Assembly: GCA_019426215.1 (NCBI GenBank)
Contig: CM033402.1
Coordinates: 3,410,001 to 3,474,000 of the forward strand
Source: Buddleja alternifolia
Lineage: Eukaryota > Streptophyta > Magnoliopsida > Lamiales > Scrophulariaceae
Reading direction: 5' to 3'
Length of the DNA: 64,000 bases
Part shown: piece by piece, positions 29,411 to 42,759 of the stretch
How the letters are laid out: each line of letters begins with the position of its first letter
Numbering within the stretch: the first letter of the stretch is position 1
The notes under the pieces: model-generated
What the model saw: the letters and a program-made list of their open reading frames with translations, nothing else
Database searches by the model: none
What the model was told of the DNA's origin: nothing
Program-made: the position numbers and the translations under genes

Positions 29411-31196
29411 TTTATTGGTTGAGAATTTCACTTCTCTTCCCAAATCAAATTTTTCAACTTTCCGGAAAAAAAAAAGGAAAAAAGTTATAATGCAAAAAGG
29501 TCTATCCAAAATTACACAAAAATGAAATAAACACTCCTTAAATTTCGCTTGCTGTCTGAATGCACATTTTAATTTCTCCATTGCGCATTAGGATTCTAAT
29601 CGCAAACTCAATGATTTGTATCTCAAAACGAAATCGAAATCGTAGGTTGCTGATAGTCGGATTTATTTCTTAAGTTCTTTCACTTCAATAACTAACTTTT
29701 AAGATTGAGATTCTCCTACCGTCACCTCGGAGTAGAACTAAGTGAGGTTTGTATTTACCAGTCGATCGCTAATAAACTACATAAGTATGTCCAGGTTCAT
29801 AATATTATCTGGGGCGTAAATTTTAGAGAAAAGAACAACATAATTGATACATCCCCACCAAACATTAGACCAGTATGATGATAACACTTCCACACACACA
29901 CGAGATGGAGGATTGTGTATTTCGAATTGTATGTGTCTCGTATAAAGGCTAGATTCAAGCTCCAAATCAATCATTGGTTGAATAATATTCATGATTCATC
30001 GAGTTATATTTGTGCGGTAATTGTATATCATATCGGATTCAATGGTCTGAGTGTGTATTATGTGTTTATCTCTTACAAATTAGTATATAGAATGGATCAC
30101 ACACAATATATATTATTGTGTAAAAAAAATAAACACGAGTATCATTGCACTTGATCTAACATCGAATTTTCCATGTTTGTACATAATGAACGGCTGCGAC
30201 ATTCCCATGAATTCATATATGCCACACATTGATTCAAGGGTGTTTGTAGAGTTCTAACTATATTTTGTACTATATTCAAGTATCAAGGTGTCAATCAAAT
30301 CAATTAAATTTTTCTTTTTGATAATTAATCTAATCAAAAACTTATTAATGGCGGCTATGCTTTATCAAGAACATCGACAAGACTCAACGAAATTGACTAA
30401 TTTATTTATGAGTAATATCACTATTTTATTCTTTTTAAAGTAAATAGTTTAGCAAAAGTTGAGTACTCATAATTTCAGAGTTCCGATATCCCAAATTTCA
30501 ATACAACCATTTCATGCGTATGCTAAGAACCTCATATCAAGTCATACCAATGATAGTGGTTGTCTCATAATTTTCGAGTTTCAAGTTTCCGAACTCAAAT
30601 ACGATTAGTTTTGTCCACTTTGATCGTAGTCGTTCAAATTTGTCCTTAAAAAGCACTTCATTAAAGTAACGAAGTTTGAAAACTTTTTAAGTCCATTGTC
30701 TCCATTCAATTTGGGACGATATACACATCATCATACCCGTCAAACGAGGAGCTTGGGTATGACTCATGGTCTCATTACAGTGCCGAAATGATGTGGCATA
30801 ATATTGTCCGCTTTTGCGAGAGTCGCACGAATTTGTCCTTAACAGGCGCCTCGCTAAAAATAAAGGAAGTTGGACCTTATAATGCTCTTAAATCCTTCAT
30901 CTCCATCCGACACACATGCATACACATAAAAAAATGTTTCATAATTTTGTAATTATCAAATATAACAGTAGAATATAAATAATTATTGTATATCCAATCA
31001 CCAAATATATAACCAAATAAAACAAGATAAACCTGTTCGGCATAGCCTTTGCAGATACATACATATGAGATTATATACACAACATGAATGTGGACGTCTC
31101 TTCGTCTAAATTCATTTATCTCCTCATGATAATAGCGTGCTCGCCACTACATATATAACATGGAATGTCTACTCTTCTTCATCTCAATCTGCACCC

Positions 31197-31227
<31 letters not shown>

Positions 31228-31373
31228 AGATTCATCCAAGTAATTTCCGTATTAGAAGCTCACTACTACTGATCATATTCCACTAGCTAGAAATCAAAGA
31301 AAGATATATATATACATACATACATACATATATATATGTACACACACATATATATACAGAAGTGAAGATAAAG
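29411..31373. other. Intergenic region and SDI-like gene promoter
   Basis: No supported gene. The last 200 bases have a long CT tract (about 31196-31228) and a TA/CATA microsatellite (31303-31357) just before the start codon, a common layout of plant leader regions. The rest is AT-rich without clear repeats. Confidence 0.5.
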
Positions 31374-32904
31374 ATGGAAAGCGGTTGGAAGAAAGAAAAG
31401 GATCCGTTTCACGTTATTCACAAGGTTCCTTCTGGTGATGGCTTTTACGTCAGAGCCAAACATGCTCAGGTTCGTTTTTTAATTTTTATTTTTATTTTCT
31501 TTTAATATTTTATCATTTTTTTTTCTCATCTACTACTGATTAAATCAATATCTGATTTAATTATCTACAAATCAAGTTTATTTCCGCGCGCGATGGATTT
31601 AATTATACGAATGTATTCATTCCTCTTTGGCTCTTTGCATTAAACCCTAGAAAATCGAACTTTAATGCAATCAGAAATTAATTAAGTAGAAATTAAATAA
31701 ATAAATAAGATTAATTAATTTAATTTGTTCTTTAATTTGCATTTTTCCAATAGTATTCATCAGCTAATTAGCTTTAGCTTCTTTATCCGATTTTGATGTG
31801 CTATAATTTTGATTAAGAGCATTTTGGGTATTTTTATCTTAAATAATATTGCCTCCCTCCCGAAAGGATGTCCACTTTAATTTTTCTTCAAAATTATCAA
31901 AAGTCAATTATTTTCAAAATACCCTTTTTATAATAAAAGATAATAAATAACATTTTCTTTCAAAACATGTGAGATTTTAGTTTAATTTATTATGAATATT
32001 GTCTATTATCCATATAAAGAATTATCTTTGCTTAAATTTCACTGCAATTGTATAGTAAAAATAAACTAATTATATATTTTTTAATTAAATTGGAGGGTAA
32101 TATAGTCAAATAAGACATAAATATATCCTATAATTATCAAAAGTCAATTATTTTCAAAATACCCTTTTCATAATAAAAGATAATAAATAACATGATAAAT
32201 TTATTATGAATATTGTCTATTATCCATATAAAGACTGCAATTGTATAGTAAAAATAAACTAATTATATATTTTTTAATTAAATTGGAGGATAATATAGTC
32301 AAATAAGAAATAAATATATCCTTTTATAGTAACGGATAAATATTTTAGGACGGACAAAAGTGGAATAATGAATATTTTTTTTTGGAATAGAGGGTGTAAT
32401 GTGTACATATAGTATAAATGGGCTCTACAATCAAACATTTCTATAAATACTAAAATAATCAAATTGTAAGATGATTATCTAGTCGCTCCGAAAAATACAC
32501 AAAAGTACTTGTGAGAGAAAAGTTGATTAGTCGTGTTACTCTTTCCACGTTATCTCGATTCCCAAAATATTTCTGGCTAACCATCCTAACTCCGGATCAC
32601 CTTTCACAATGCATCAGATCTCTTTTTGTATTTTTTTTTTTCTAATTTTTGCTGTGATTAATTTATCAGCTAGTTAAGAAGGATCCAGAAGCAGCAATAG
32701 TATGGTTCTGGAAGGCGATTAACGGTGGAGATCGAGTTGATAGTGCCCTTAAAGATATGGCTGTTGTAATGAAGCAGCTCGATCGAACTGAAGAAGCAAT
32801 CGAAGCCGTTAAATCTTTCCGTGGCCTTTGCTCCAGACATGCTCAGGAATCACTCGATAACGTTCTCATCGATTTATACAAGGTATACATACATATACAT
32901 GTAA

Positions 32905-32940
<36 letters not shown>

Positions 32941-33167
32941 TCCTGGTGGTGACGCATATATATATATATATATTGGTGATTAATTATGTGCAGAAATGTG
33001 GAAAAGTTGATGAACAAATAGTGCTGCTAAAGCATAAGCTGAAATTGATATATTTAGGGGAAGCGTTCAATGGAAAGCCCACCAAAACGGCGCGTTCTCA
33101 TGGGAAAAAGTTTCAAGTGTCTATCAAACAGGAGTCTTCTAGAATACTGGTACGAGGCCATGACAGC

Positions 33168-33202
<35 letters not shown>

Positions 33203-34042
33203 AAAGTATAATTACACTGAAAGTTCTGAGATATTGACTAGTTAAAAAAAAAATATCCCTAATTTAATAAATTACATTAACATCCAAAATTTTCATGTTT
33301 TGATGTAAAAATAGATGGAAAGTGACAAAAAACCTAAATGTCCTCACTGAATATTTTTTTTAAAAAAAGAAAAAAAGGAAAAAAAATTGAATTACCAAAT
33401 TGCCCCTTTACATCTCTATATTTACTTCTAATACCAATTTTAAAATAAAAAATAAACTTAAAAGAAAAGTATATATATATACACACATATATATGTATCT
33501 ATATGTATATATCTTTATTTTAAAAATTGTTTGTGTGTGCGTGCATGTAACAGTGTGTAATTGTGTGTGTGTGCGTGTAACAGTGTGTGTAATTGTGCGC
33601 GCGCATGGGAAAAGTGGGGTGGGATGGGGATGAGGGGTAGGGGTGGGAGTGGGGGTGGGGGTGGGGACGACGATGAACAGTCCCCTTCCCCTTTCTTTTT
33701 TCTTTCTTTTTTTTCACTTTTCTTTTTTATTTAATTTATAAAGTTAGTACGGAATAAACGGAATGGGGGTAACATTATATATAACACTTATATTTTTACA
33801 AAATATTACAAATAATACCAAAAGGGCATAATTGTCCTAGAAAAGTTGGGTCGCCAGGTCCAGAAAAAGTCAAGGGCATTTTCGGAAGTTAATCAAAAAA
33901 TTTAACGGCGACGTACTGAAACCCTAATGGATGGTGCTCAATGTTAGACGGAATAAACGGAATGGATGTTAGATGTAATTTATTGAACTAAGGAATATTT
34001 TTTATAATTTAGCAATACCTCAGGGGTACCTAGTGTAATCAT

Positions 34043-34076
<34 letters not shown>

Positions 34077-35135
34077 AAACACATGCCTCTACCCCTTTGC
34101 TCGGATATTACGTTTAAATTAAACGTTGAGATCATGTCATGTCAGTATAATATAAATTTAAGTCTATCATGTGAATTGGAGCCAAAAAATGAATTAAACT
34201 ATTCGATATTAAAATCGAAATCAATTGTTGGATGCTCGTCGAGCTGGGTTCATTAACATAAAACTCTAAGCTTATTATTATTATTATTATTATTATTATG
34301 TTTCATCAGTTTTGAAGTTTTGGAATTCAGGTCAATTAATTGAAAATTTGTATAGTATATGGGAAAAACTCGTGTTCAGCTCGATTTAAATTCTTTTGAG
34401 CTCAGTTGCATTAAATTCTGAAGCCCCATAATAATTCAAACAAGTTTGTGTAACAACTTGTTAGGTTCTACCTCATTGTTTGGTCTTTTCCTTTGTTATA
34501 TATCACATCAAATCCTCTATTCCAAAATCGTGTTTTATCTGTTATTTCATATACTTATATGTATACTAAGTGTATAAACTTCATACCAAAAAAAAAAAAA
34601 TCTTTATACATGTATATAAATGAAACAGAAGATGAACATTTCAGAATAAAAGATTACATAATACTCAAATGCATGTTTTTAAAACCATTAGCTAATCGGC
34701 TAAATTTGATGGATTTTCTCATAGGGTAACTTGGGCTGGGCCTATATGCAGAAGTCCAATTACATGGCAGCGGAAGTCGTCTACCGTAAAGCCCAAATGA
34801 TCGAGCCGGACGCCAACAAGGCCTTAAACCTATGTCATTGCCTCATCAAACAGGCCCGATACGACGAGGTTGATTTGGTTCTTCAAGAAGTTTTGCAGTA
34901 TAAACTTCCAGGTTGTGATGACATGAAATCAAGAAATCGGGCAGACGAATTGTTGTTCGAATTGGAAGCCAATCGACCTACCAGCACGTTTCTGTCGAAT
35001 CTTCCGGGCCTGAGTGTTGAGGATGGTTTTGTCGAATCACTTGAACGTGAGATGAACGAACGGGCACCTACGAGGTCAAGAAGACTACCAATTTTTGAGG
35101 AAATTTCTCAGTATAGAAATCAATTGGCTTGTTAG
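31374..35135 (+). CDS. SULFUR DEFICIENCY-INDUCED (SDI1/SDI2)-like TPR protein
   Basis: Exons: 31374-31469, 32670-32882, 32994-33149, 34725-35135; 291 residues in frame. The N terminus (KDPFHVIHKVPSGDGFYVRAKHAQLV) and the pattern KDPEAAIVWFWKAINGGDRVDSALKDMAVVMKQLDR, LCSRHAQESLDNVLIDLYKKCGK and GNLGWAYMQKSNYMAAEVVYRKAQ are TPR-type helix pairs of the MS5/SDI family. The C terminus reads SRRLPIFEEISQYRNQLAC. In Arabidopsis, SDI1 and SDI2 rise in sulfur starvation and repress glucosinolate synthesis; male-sterility family members share the domain. The exact paralogue cannot be set here. Introns 1 and 3 hold repetitive elements. Confidence 0.9.
31853..32396. mobile_element. Stowaway-like element with an internal tandem duplication, SDI intron 1
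   Basis: The left edge CTCCCTCCCGAAAGGATGTCC and the right edge (GGACGGACAAAAGTGG...GAGGGTG) resemble Stowaway-type CTCCCTCCGTCC ends. Inside, a unit starting AATTATCAAAAGTCAATTA occurs twice (31893-32131 and 32132-32322); the second copy lacks about 48 bases. Boundaries are approximate, and no TA duplication was confirmed. Confidence 0.6.
33203..34048. repeat. Repeat complex in SDI intron 3
   Basis: The outer edges are inverted: GTATAATTACACTGAAAGTTC at the left and TACCTAGTGTAATCATCCC at the right. The interior has TA/CA/TG microsatellites (33470-33600) and a G-rich GGGGTGGG stretch (33612-33668). No coding; two frames from the TG tract are artefacts. The ends resemble the TAATTACA repeat class. 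Confidence 0.6.
34270..34300. repeat. (ATT)n microsatellite
   Basis: About nine consecutive ATT units in SDI intron 3. Similar trinucleotide runs occur near 59100-59117 (ATT) and 61945-61966 (AAT). Confidence 0.9.
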
Positions 35136-36072
35136 TTTCGTCTAAGGTTTGTGTAATTAGGTGTTAGTAGTGCCTTAAAGATTCAATGTTCTTGGAAAGG
35201 AGATATGTTGAATAGTTGTACCAATTGATGTTAGTGTTTTGTGTGTACATTTATGAACATTTAATTATATATGTTCAAGTGACATTACGATACAAGGAGC
35301 ATTTAGTATTTACTGTCTTAATATCGACTCCCAAACCACGAGCCTAAAGGCCTGTTTGCAAATGCTATATTTAAGCACTTTTGAGCTTTTGGTTTTCTAA
35401 AAGCGTTTTTGACTTGTTTGCTATAGGTGTTTTCATTTCTGCTTCACTTAAATTAAGCGGAAAAAAAAGTTAAAAGCTAGAAGTTGGTTTGATGATGTTT
35501 TTTTACTATTGATGACATATTGGTAAATAATTTTAAAAAAATTTAGACACTTTTAACCTCATTAAATTCTTGATAACCCCAAATTACCCTCATATCAAAA
35601 TTCATATTTGTCATATTCACTCTCCAGTCTCTATCACAGGTTTCTTATCTGACATTCCAACACCCATTTCCATCTTCCAGCCGAGCACTCGTACGGTGAA
35701 TTTTTTTTACCATAATTTTTAGTTTTTTTTTTTTTACAAAATTTCACTGTCTCACAATTTCACTGCTCTTTTATCTCACCTTCCTCAATCTTTGGAAGAG
35801 CTAAATACCCAAGGAAGAAGAACAGTTCAAATGAAAATTAAATTTTTTCATTCTTTACCAAATTGAGGGCTTATTCTTTTTCTAAGAAAGATGGGTTCTA
35901 TGTTGCTACAATTTATTATTTAAGAAGTAAGAAGTCGAGAGTTTGTAATTTTTTTATTTTTTTTTAGTTCCAAAATATAATTTATTTATTTTTTAGCTGT
36001 TAGGTTCTATTATACAACATTTTATATGTATTTCATATTTTAGAAGTTAATTTCATTTTTTATTTACACTTA

Positions 36073-36316
36073 GAGGGTGTTTGGCTAAGCTTATAAATTC
36101 ATCAAAACATCTTATAAGATGTTTTAGAGCTTATAAGTTCTATAAATTTATTTGGTAATTTTTTTAAAAAAATAGCTTATAAGATCAAAAAATAAAATGT
36201 TTGGATCTTATATATTGTTTTTAAAAAAGTGACTCAACCCCATATTTTTTCAAACATCTTATAAGTTCTTAAAACATCTTATATGATCTTTTGGATTAGC
36301 TTAGCCAAACACCCTC
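36073..36316. mobile_element. Tourist-like MITE (TTA target duplication)
   Basis: 244 bp with long terminal inverted repeats beginning GAGGGTGTTTGGCTAAGCT, flanked by TTA on both sides (36070-36072, 36317-36319). The ends and the TTA duplication fit the PIF/Harbinger-related Tourist class. The interior is rich in CTTATAAG motifs, as in 19300-19516. Confidence 0.85.
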
Positions 36317-36646
36317 TTAATAAGAAGGATTTCATTTTTATTTACACTTAATATAAGTTAATCAGGAGATCACATAAACTGAAAAATTGAGATTGCAAAT
36401 CGTTCCTTGATGTCAAAAGTCGTTATGTGAGAGAGTGCAATTTTTGATAGTGTTAACATTTTTTAAGTAAGGGTATTTTAGACTTCTACATTAGAAAATA
36501 AGAGAAAGCTGAAATTGTAATTTTTTTCCAAACATTCATTAATCAACTCATTCTAATTTTTCTAACCTCCTTTCCAAACACCGTCAATTTCAATTTTCAA
36601 TCACTTTTACAACTTTTTCTAAAAATCAACACTTCTTCAAAACATG

Positions 36647-37039
36647 GGCTATGTTTGTTTCTATTTTGGAGTGTTTTTTTGATGAAAATTTTGGTGAAAA
36701 AATTTATTGGGAGTTGTGTGCTTTGGTAAAAATGTATTTAGTTTTGTGTTTGATTTTATTTTCAAAAAGAGACAAAAGTTACTGTAGCAGTCAAATCACG
36801 TAAGTTTTTGTCTTAAAAGTTATGTTTATAATTAATTAATGATTGAAAAATATAATATAAAATTAATATAATACAAAAAAGTAAGCTAAAAGTGGAGAAT
36901 GGTGTAGGGTGGTGTAGGCAATGTAGCTGTCAGAAATGTTTGGCCAAAAAATACCTGTTTGGTAAAAAATGGATAAGCCATACGAGTTTTGACTAAAATT
37001 TTGATCAAAATATGATTTCAAAATAGAAACAAACAAGCC
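36647..37039. mobile_element. MITE with GGCTATGTTTGTTTC ends
   Basis: The 21-base ends (GGCTATGTTTGTTTCTATTT at the left, reverse complement at 37019-37039) differ at one position. No coding interior. It is similar in style to the MITEs at 3926-4302 and 54178-54626. The flanks give no clean target duplication. Confidence 0.75.
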
Positions 37040-37084
37040 ACAAGTTTTCGCAAACAGGCCTAAAGAAGATAGAATAATACAGAA

Positions 37085-37252
37085 AATTCTAAGGTGGATT
37101 GGGAATGTTGCTCCCGGTTCATTTTACACCACACATTCACAATGAGTGGGGTGGTTTTCACACCTACCTACCCCTGTGTAAACTACCACACTCTAAGTGT
37201 TTATGTGATGAAAAATGAATCGTGAGCAACACTCTCGGTCCACCATAAAATT
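37085..37252. mobile_element. MITE related to the 16095 element
   Basis: The left end AATTCTAAGGTGGATTGGG and the right end CTCTCGGTCCACCATAAAATT are inverted relatives of each other and of the 16095-16228 ends (GGTGGACCGAGA). The interior differs, so it belongs to the same group but not the same copy family. Confidence 0.65.
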
Positions 37253-38259
37253 ACCCGAAAAAAGTACTTTAGATTTCAAATACCTCGTAAATGAAATAAG
37301 AGTACTACTGATTAACAATTCTGAAAGAATCTTAGCGAACATGAACTAAAATTGGCATATGCACCATATGCTATGGCCCTAGAGGGGGCAAAATGGTTTT
37401 GGACCCATAGTTCCAACCCAACCCAACTAGTTTTGGGTTGAGTTGGCTTCTATTTTTTTTTGTCTTGGGTTGGGTTGAATTTAATTCCTATTGAGTTAGG
37501 TTCAAAATTCCACCTTGATTTTAGGTTGGATCCAACTTAGTTTCAAATTAATTTCAATTTGGTTTCAAGTTGAATCCCACACAATATTTAATGATATGCA
37601 TATTTACTTCATAACATGTGTATTGAATCTTTTTATAAGAACCATTTGGAATTGATCCAACCCAATCCGAACCAGATCCATATTGGAACCACACTTTTGG
37701 ATTCATCTTAAACCCAACCCATCTTGGACCCAATCCAATTAGACGACACCAGCTATGCATAAATTGTATGTAGAGGTGGTCATATTACTAAAAATGACCA
37801 TTAAATTACTGAATTTGAGTTTTATCTCTGTTACAGACTGATAGGAAGTTAGACGTAATACCAAATAAATCCTTTCGTTAAATATTCCTAGTATATAAAA
37901 AAATGGTAACTGTTTAATCAAATTTTATTATGAGTAGCATAAACTAAAATTCAATAAAAAAAAATATATCAGTAATTATCAACTAACAAATAATTTTTTA
38001 AACAGAAAATCTTTTATTTGATGGGTGTGCATGAATCCTGATTGAGATGGCACCATCCGCAGTAAACTTCAACTTGAGCAACAAACACAGCATCTCAAAC
38101 TTCATTGTCACAATCTATCACTCTTCTACACATATATCGAGTAGTCAAGACAGAAACTATACAAGCATTGTCTCACAAAGTACATACTAGAGCATAGGGA
38201 AAGGCATATCGGCGAAAAATTTCAGGCAAATCAGAGCTATACCAAGGATGAAGAACACA
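37253..38259. other. Intergenic repeat-like region and VAMP72 3' side
   Basis: Positions about 37395-37740 are rich in CCAACCC / GGGTTGG inverted motifs and may be a non-autonomous hAT-like repeat without clear borders. The rest includes the 3' untranslated region of the minus-strand VAMP72 gene. No gene was seen. Confidence 0.45.
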
Positions 38260-40901
38260 CTAATGGCATTTGAATCCATTACACACTGATAAAACTATGA
38301 TTAGGATCAAGGCCACGATAATACCGAGAACAATCAGCTTTATCTTCATATTTTGCAACCACATCTTTCTCCTCATTGTGGTTCCTTGTGTCCTAAAATC
38401 TTGTGCCTGGGATATAAACGTAACAGCATATCAAAGATTGAACAATACTAAAAGGCACAAAACATTACCAGACATCCATAGAAGCCACGAGCATGATATC
38501 AAAACAACAATGAACCTCACAAAACGAAATTATAAATAAGGAAAGAACAGAATGAAGGGAAACACATTAGGCCAAAAAAAAAAGAATCTCTAGCAATGTA
38601 AATGACCAGAAGATGCAATTTTTTTAGAACACATCAGCTATACCAGTACCATTCATATTAATAGAGCCTTTAGGTGATTTTAATTAATAATAACAACTAA
38701 GTATAACAAAGATAGCATATCTAGCGACCCATTCAATAGATGATCCCGAGAGGGGTCCAGATTTTATAATTTCACACTGAAGATGATGAAAATAGCAACA
38801 GTAAATCACAGACCTGAGATCGAAGATTCTCGGATTTATCCACAAGAAGTTCAATTCTCTCTCCACGATCAAGAACCTGCAAGGACAAAGGGTATAGATG
38901 CTGAATCACACACCATTTATCAAAAAACTGAATCCATCCCACATAATAAAATTAAAAATAGAGCAATGCTAAAAGCGAAACATTAAATGGAATTATTGAA
39001 AACAATATTACCTTTTCAATGTTATCCATCATCACCCCTTTAACTTCTGTGACCTGGGCTTTCACCTTTGCCATCTTACTGATCTCCTCTGGATGGTCAA
39101 CGCAGTACTGCATTTGTTCTTTCAATTTTGGCCTACGTTGTCATTATTGTGCCGAAAAGGAATTTATCATTTTCAAGTAGAATATCATGAATCAGAATAA
39201 TATAAGGAAAAGAATTGAGGGCTGAAGGAGAATAATACCCAAATTCTCTATTCAAGCTGTTGGCAACAGCTGTAGCAGCTTTTCCACCACCATATTTCTT
39301 GGTAAAATCATCCTTAATTCTCTCTAGACATGCTATAGGCAACTGTGTTCCAACAGATTCAATAGCCACAATACAATATGCTGTCATTCAAGAACACTAA
39401 ACATTAGTCCAAAACAAAATGAAGACAAACAAACCGGAGAAAGCAAATTATAAGCCCTACACAGGCCTGACAGCGTACACACCATATACTTTCAAGAGCA
39501 CGCATGCTCAAGCATTCCTGATAAAGTAACAACTACTTCCTCAAATCCAAGCAATATCTAAATCTCTTTTACGAAATGATAACCAAAACCTTTAAACTTC
39601 ACACTAGATGAAATCAGCCTCACCGTATTTAATATAAACTTCCTTTGAGTTGAAGCGAGTGCAAGCTAGTCTACCATAACCAGCTTGTGAGGTCTAGGGG
39701 AAACTTATATGTCCATGTTCTTACACATAAGCAAAAAGCTATTTGATATAACTCCATACCCATGTTTTCAAGATAACAAAGGGAAATCAGATCATGGACT
39801 CGTTAAGAGATACTACATATAGAAGAGTCATGCAAAAAATAACATGTACCTTACAACATGGGATAGCATTGATTTCATCTACGTGGCTCATGTAGATTAC
39901 TCCAATTAGGGAAAACATAACAACATACAAACCACTGTTTACAGTTCTCAGTAAATTGTATGGCTGCATGAATAGATTGCGGTCCGCACATACTTCATGG
40001 ACACATACATGATCGCGTGATCACTCATAAAATATGACTCAGAAAGCATGAAACTGAGTATAAAATAAAACAACCAACTACAAGGATGGAGCACAGGTTA
40101 GTATTCATAAGATTGCATGTGCACCCAAAAACCAAAATGCAGATCGTAACCTGGTGAGCTAGGATGGAGCAATAACTACATCAAACCCTTCAAGAACTTT
40201 TCCTTTTCATTTATTATCGTATAAATTTTACGAGTGAGTGATCTCTGTAAATTATATCCGCATTAATAAATGCACAGCGCAGAAACTAAGAACAATTAAG
40301 CATCCAAAGAACTCAGACCCAATCCAGATCATACTAGCGAGGCTATTCCCCAAACCAATAATTATTTATATGATCCTTTTAATACCAAATGCTTAGCGAC
40401 GTAAATTGAAAACTCTTGTCCGTTCACACACTCCTTTTCGACATTTAGTTCATCTAATCCTTAAATAAAAAGGATCGACCAAGTGAAAAAAACAATCTAG
40501 AACCACCAACAATCAATTCAAACTCTTATCAACAAAATGTTAATCACAATCACCTAAGATCTGAGTTCCAATCAAATCCACAATAACAGACCTAAAATTC
40601 CACTAGAATCTCAAAATACCGATCATAAAAACGAAAAAACACACGCAAAAGAGAACTGTTAACTAAACAATCGGATAGAATAAACGAATCAGCGACGGAT
40701 GCGACGCTTACTAAATCCATCGGCGACGAGGTAATTGAAGGTGTGGCCATCGCACTTGTAGGTGAACTTGTTGTTGGTGGCCGGAAGTTTCTGAAGGCAC
40801 TGTGATGCGATTCCGGTGAAGTTTCCTGTGAACTCGGTGTACTCCGCCAGGATCACAGTTCCACGCGCCACGAAGCTGTAGATCAACGATTGTTGCCCCA
40901 T
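38260..40901 (-). CDS. R-SNARE of the VAMP72 family (VAMP721/722/726 type)
   Basis: Exons on the minus strand: 40901-40712, 39380-39239, 39132-39012, 38876-38814, 38406-38260; 220 residues, in frame. Residues 1-125 are a longin domain ([49 protein letters not shown]). Residues about 130-190 form the SNARE helix with the zero-layer Arg155 in [20 protein letters not shown]-terminal anchor ([19 protein letters not shown]) is followed by CNGFKCH. VAMP72 proteins drive fusion of secretory vesicles with the plasma membrane and serve in cytokinesis and defence secretion. The exon pattern and length match the family; the paralogue is not resolved. A GT/TA microsatellite sits in the 5' leader (40945-40984). 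Confidence 0.95.
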
Positions 40902-40943
40902 TTCTATCGGTTTTTTCTCTCCGATAAACCCTAGGCCAACTCC

Positions 40944-40987
<44 letters not shown>

Positions 40988-42616
40988 TGTATTTGTATGT
41001 AATTGCGGTTGGATGTAAAGAGAGAAGAAAGGGGAAACGAGAGAAGAAAACTGGAAAAGGAGGGGAAAATGTTGGTCTATATATATCTATATATATCTAT
41101 ATGTGTGTATATATATACGAGGAAATCTAGAGAGAGAGATTTAGGGGACGACGAGTTTTGAATTTTGATTTTGTAGAGAGAGAAAATGGGAAATGAAGAA
41201 ATTTCCTCTCTGTTATTTAATGTGTGTGTGACTGTTTGTAACGCTGAGAGTTGTTAAACCACAATTGTCCTTGTGGAGCTTAGGAAATAACGTAAATGCC
41301 ATCAATGTCCAGATGTTAGCCTGTTGCCACGTGGCTTTTTTTTGGGATTTTTTAGACATATTGTTTCCTTTTTTTTTTTTTTCTTGTTTTGCTTTCCCAA
41401 TCATAATCTATTCGTTTTTATTAATGATACCGACACTCCATAAATTATTATAGAAGCTCCAAATGTAAATTTTGTATTAAAATATGACAATAATGTATAT
41501 TGACTCTAATATATTATGAACTTCAAAATTGAATTACAACACTATTTTTATGCATCAAAACAAATTACTATATTCTCTTAATTATTTTATTACATATCAA
41601 ATAATAAATACATAAATTAAAAAATGGATAGTTGTAAAGTTCTAATGGAATCCTAAAAAGAAAAATCTATCAAAGAAAAATTTATAGTATCATTAATAAT
41701 ATAATACATATAGTATATATATGTTAAATTCGACAATGACGAAAACTCAAACTTCAAATGAAGATCAGTTCATTTTGATTGTGCATAAACACAAAACTAT
41801 CAATCCTACATAGTTTGTTATTGTAGTCAGTCTACTACGTACGTTTTAGCCATTTTTAAATGCTCAAATAAGTTGCACAAAAAAATTGTTAGAAGTATCT
41901 AATAAATTCTCAGTTTGTATGCAAAGAGATAAACAACATTCATCTATTAAACAAAATTATTAAGAAAGATGAAAATATTTAATTGTCTATTTAAAGGCAC
42001 ATTCATCTTTTGTTAACAAATGGGTATTATTGTCATTTGCTAAGAGAAATAATTAAATGAGGAGCTCCTATAGTAATTTATGGAGCTTTGATATCAATCC
42101 ACGTACAATACGTGTATAAATGTATGTTATCAAGTTATATTTTAGAATAAAAAACTATAGTTCTGTAACTTAAAATAATAAAATAATTAATAAACAATTC
42201 ATGGAATGGGTGGCATGCTTTGAAAATTAGCTTCAAAATAGAGTCTTGGTTTAGTGAGATAGAAGAAAATAAAAGAATAATAATTAAAAAATAAAACACA
42301 AAGTTCTAGGATCATTTATGAAATATATTTTTCCACAAAAAATTTATCCTAAAACCCAATGTCCAACATACACTAATATGCGTAAGACCTATCTTACGCA
42401 TGCTTAAATAATAACTATTAAATATCTTATAAATTATAGTCTTTTTTATATGTGAGCAATGAGAACACTCCAAGTATTTCACTTTATCAAACATGATATT
42501 CCATACTTTTTAGGTGACAAATATACATTGCTATATTTGTTCCGTATATAGGCTCTTACTTTTAAGGTGACGGGTATCACATAAATTCACCGTATATACT
42601 CTTAATTAATTTTTTG

Positions 42617-42657
<41 letters not shown>

Positions 42658-42751
42658 TCCATTGTCTATTAGTCTGGCCTTTAAATTGGATGATCTTCCC
42701 CATAATAGTGCATCACAAGATCTCAACTACATTTTAAAACTTATGTAGTAC
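40902..42751. other. VAMP72 upstream region and AT-rich intergenic DNA
   Basis: TA microsatellites lie at 40951-40984, 41075-41116 and 42619-42654. GAGAGAG stretches near 41130 and 41175 belong to the probable leader or promoter of the minus-strand VAMP72 gene. No other gene is supported. Confidence 0.5.
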
Positions 42752-42759
42752 ATTGTAAC

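Larger units (their letters stand above)
35350..37057. mobile_element. hAT-like outer element with 8-bp target duplication, nested MITEs inside
   Basis: Left end GCCTGTTTGCAAATGC and right end, in reverse complement, CTGTTTGCGAAAAC are inverted. Both are bordered by the same 8 bases GCCTAAAG (35342-35349 and 37058-37065), the size made by hAT transposases. No transposase is encoded. At least two other elements lie inside (36073-36316, 36647-37039), which makes the unit 1.7 kb. Confidence 0.65.

Noticed and set aside
33400..33717. Frames with HPHPHSHPYP or VCVCVHVTVC text as a possible Cys/His-rich peptide
   Set aside because: They are translations of TG and GGGGTG tracts within the intron of the SDI-like gene.
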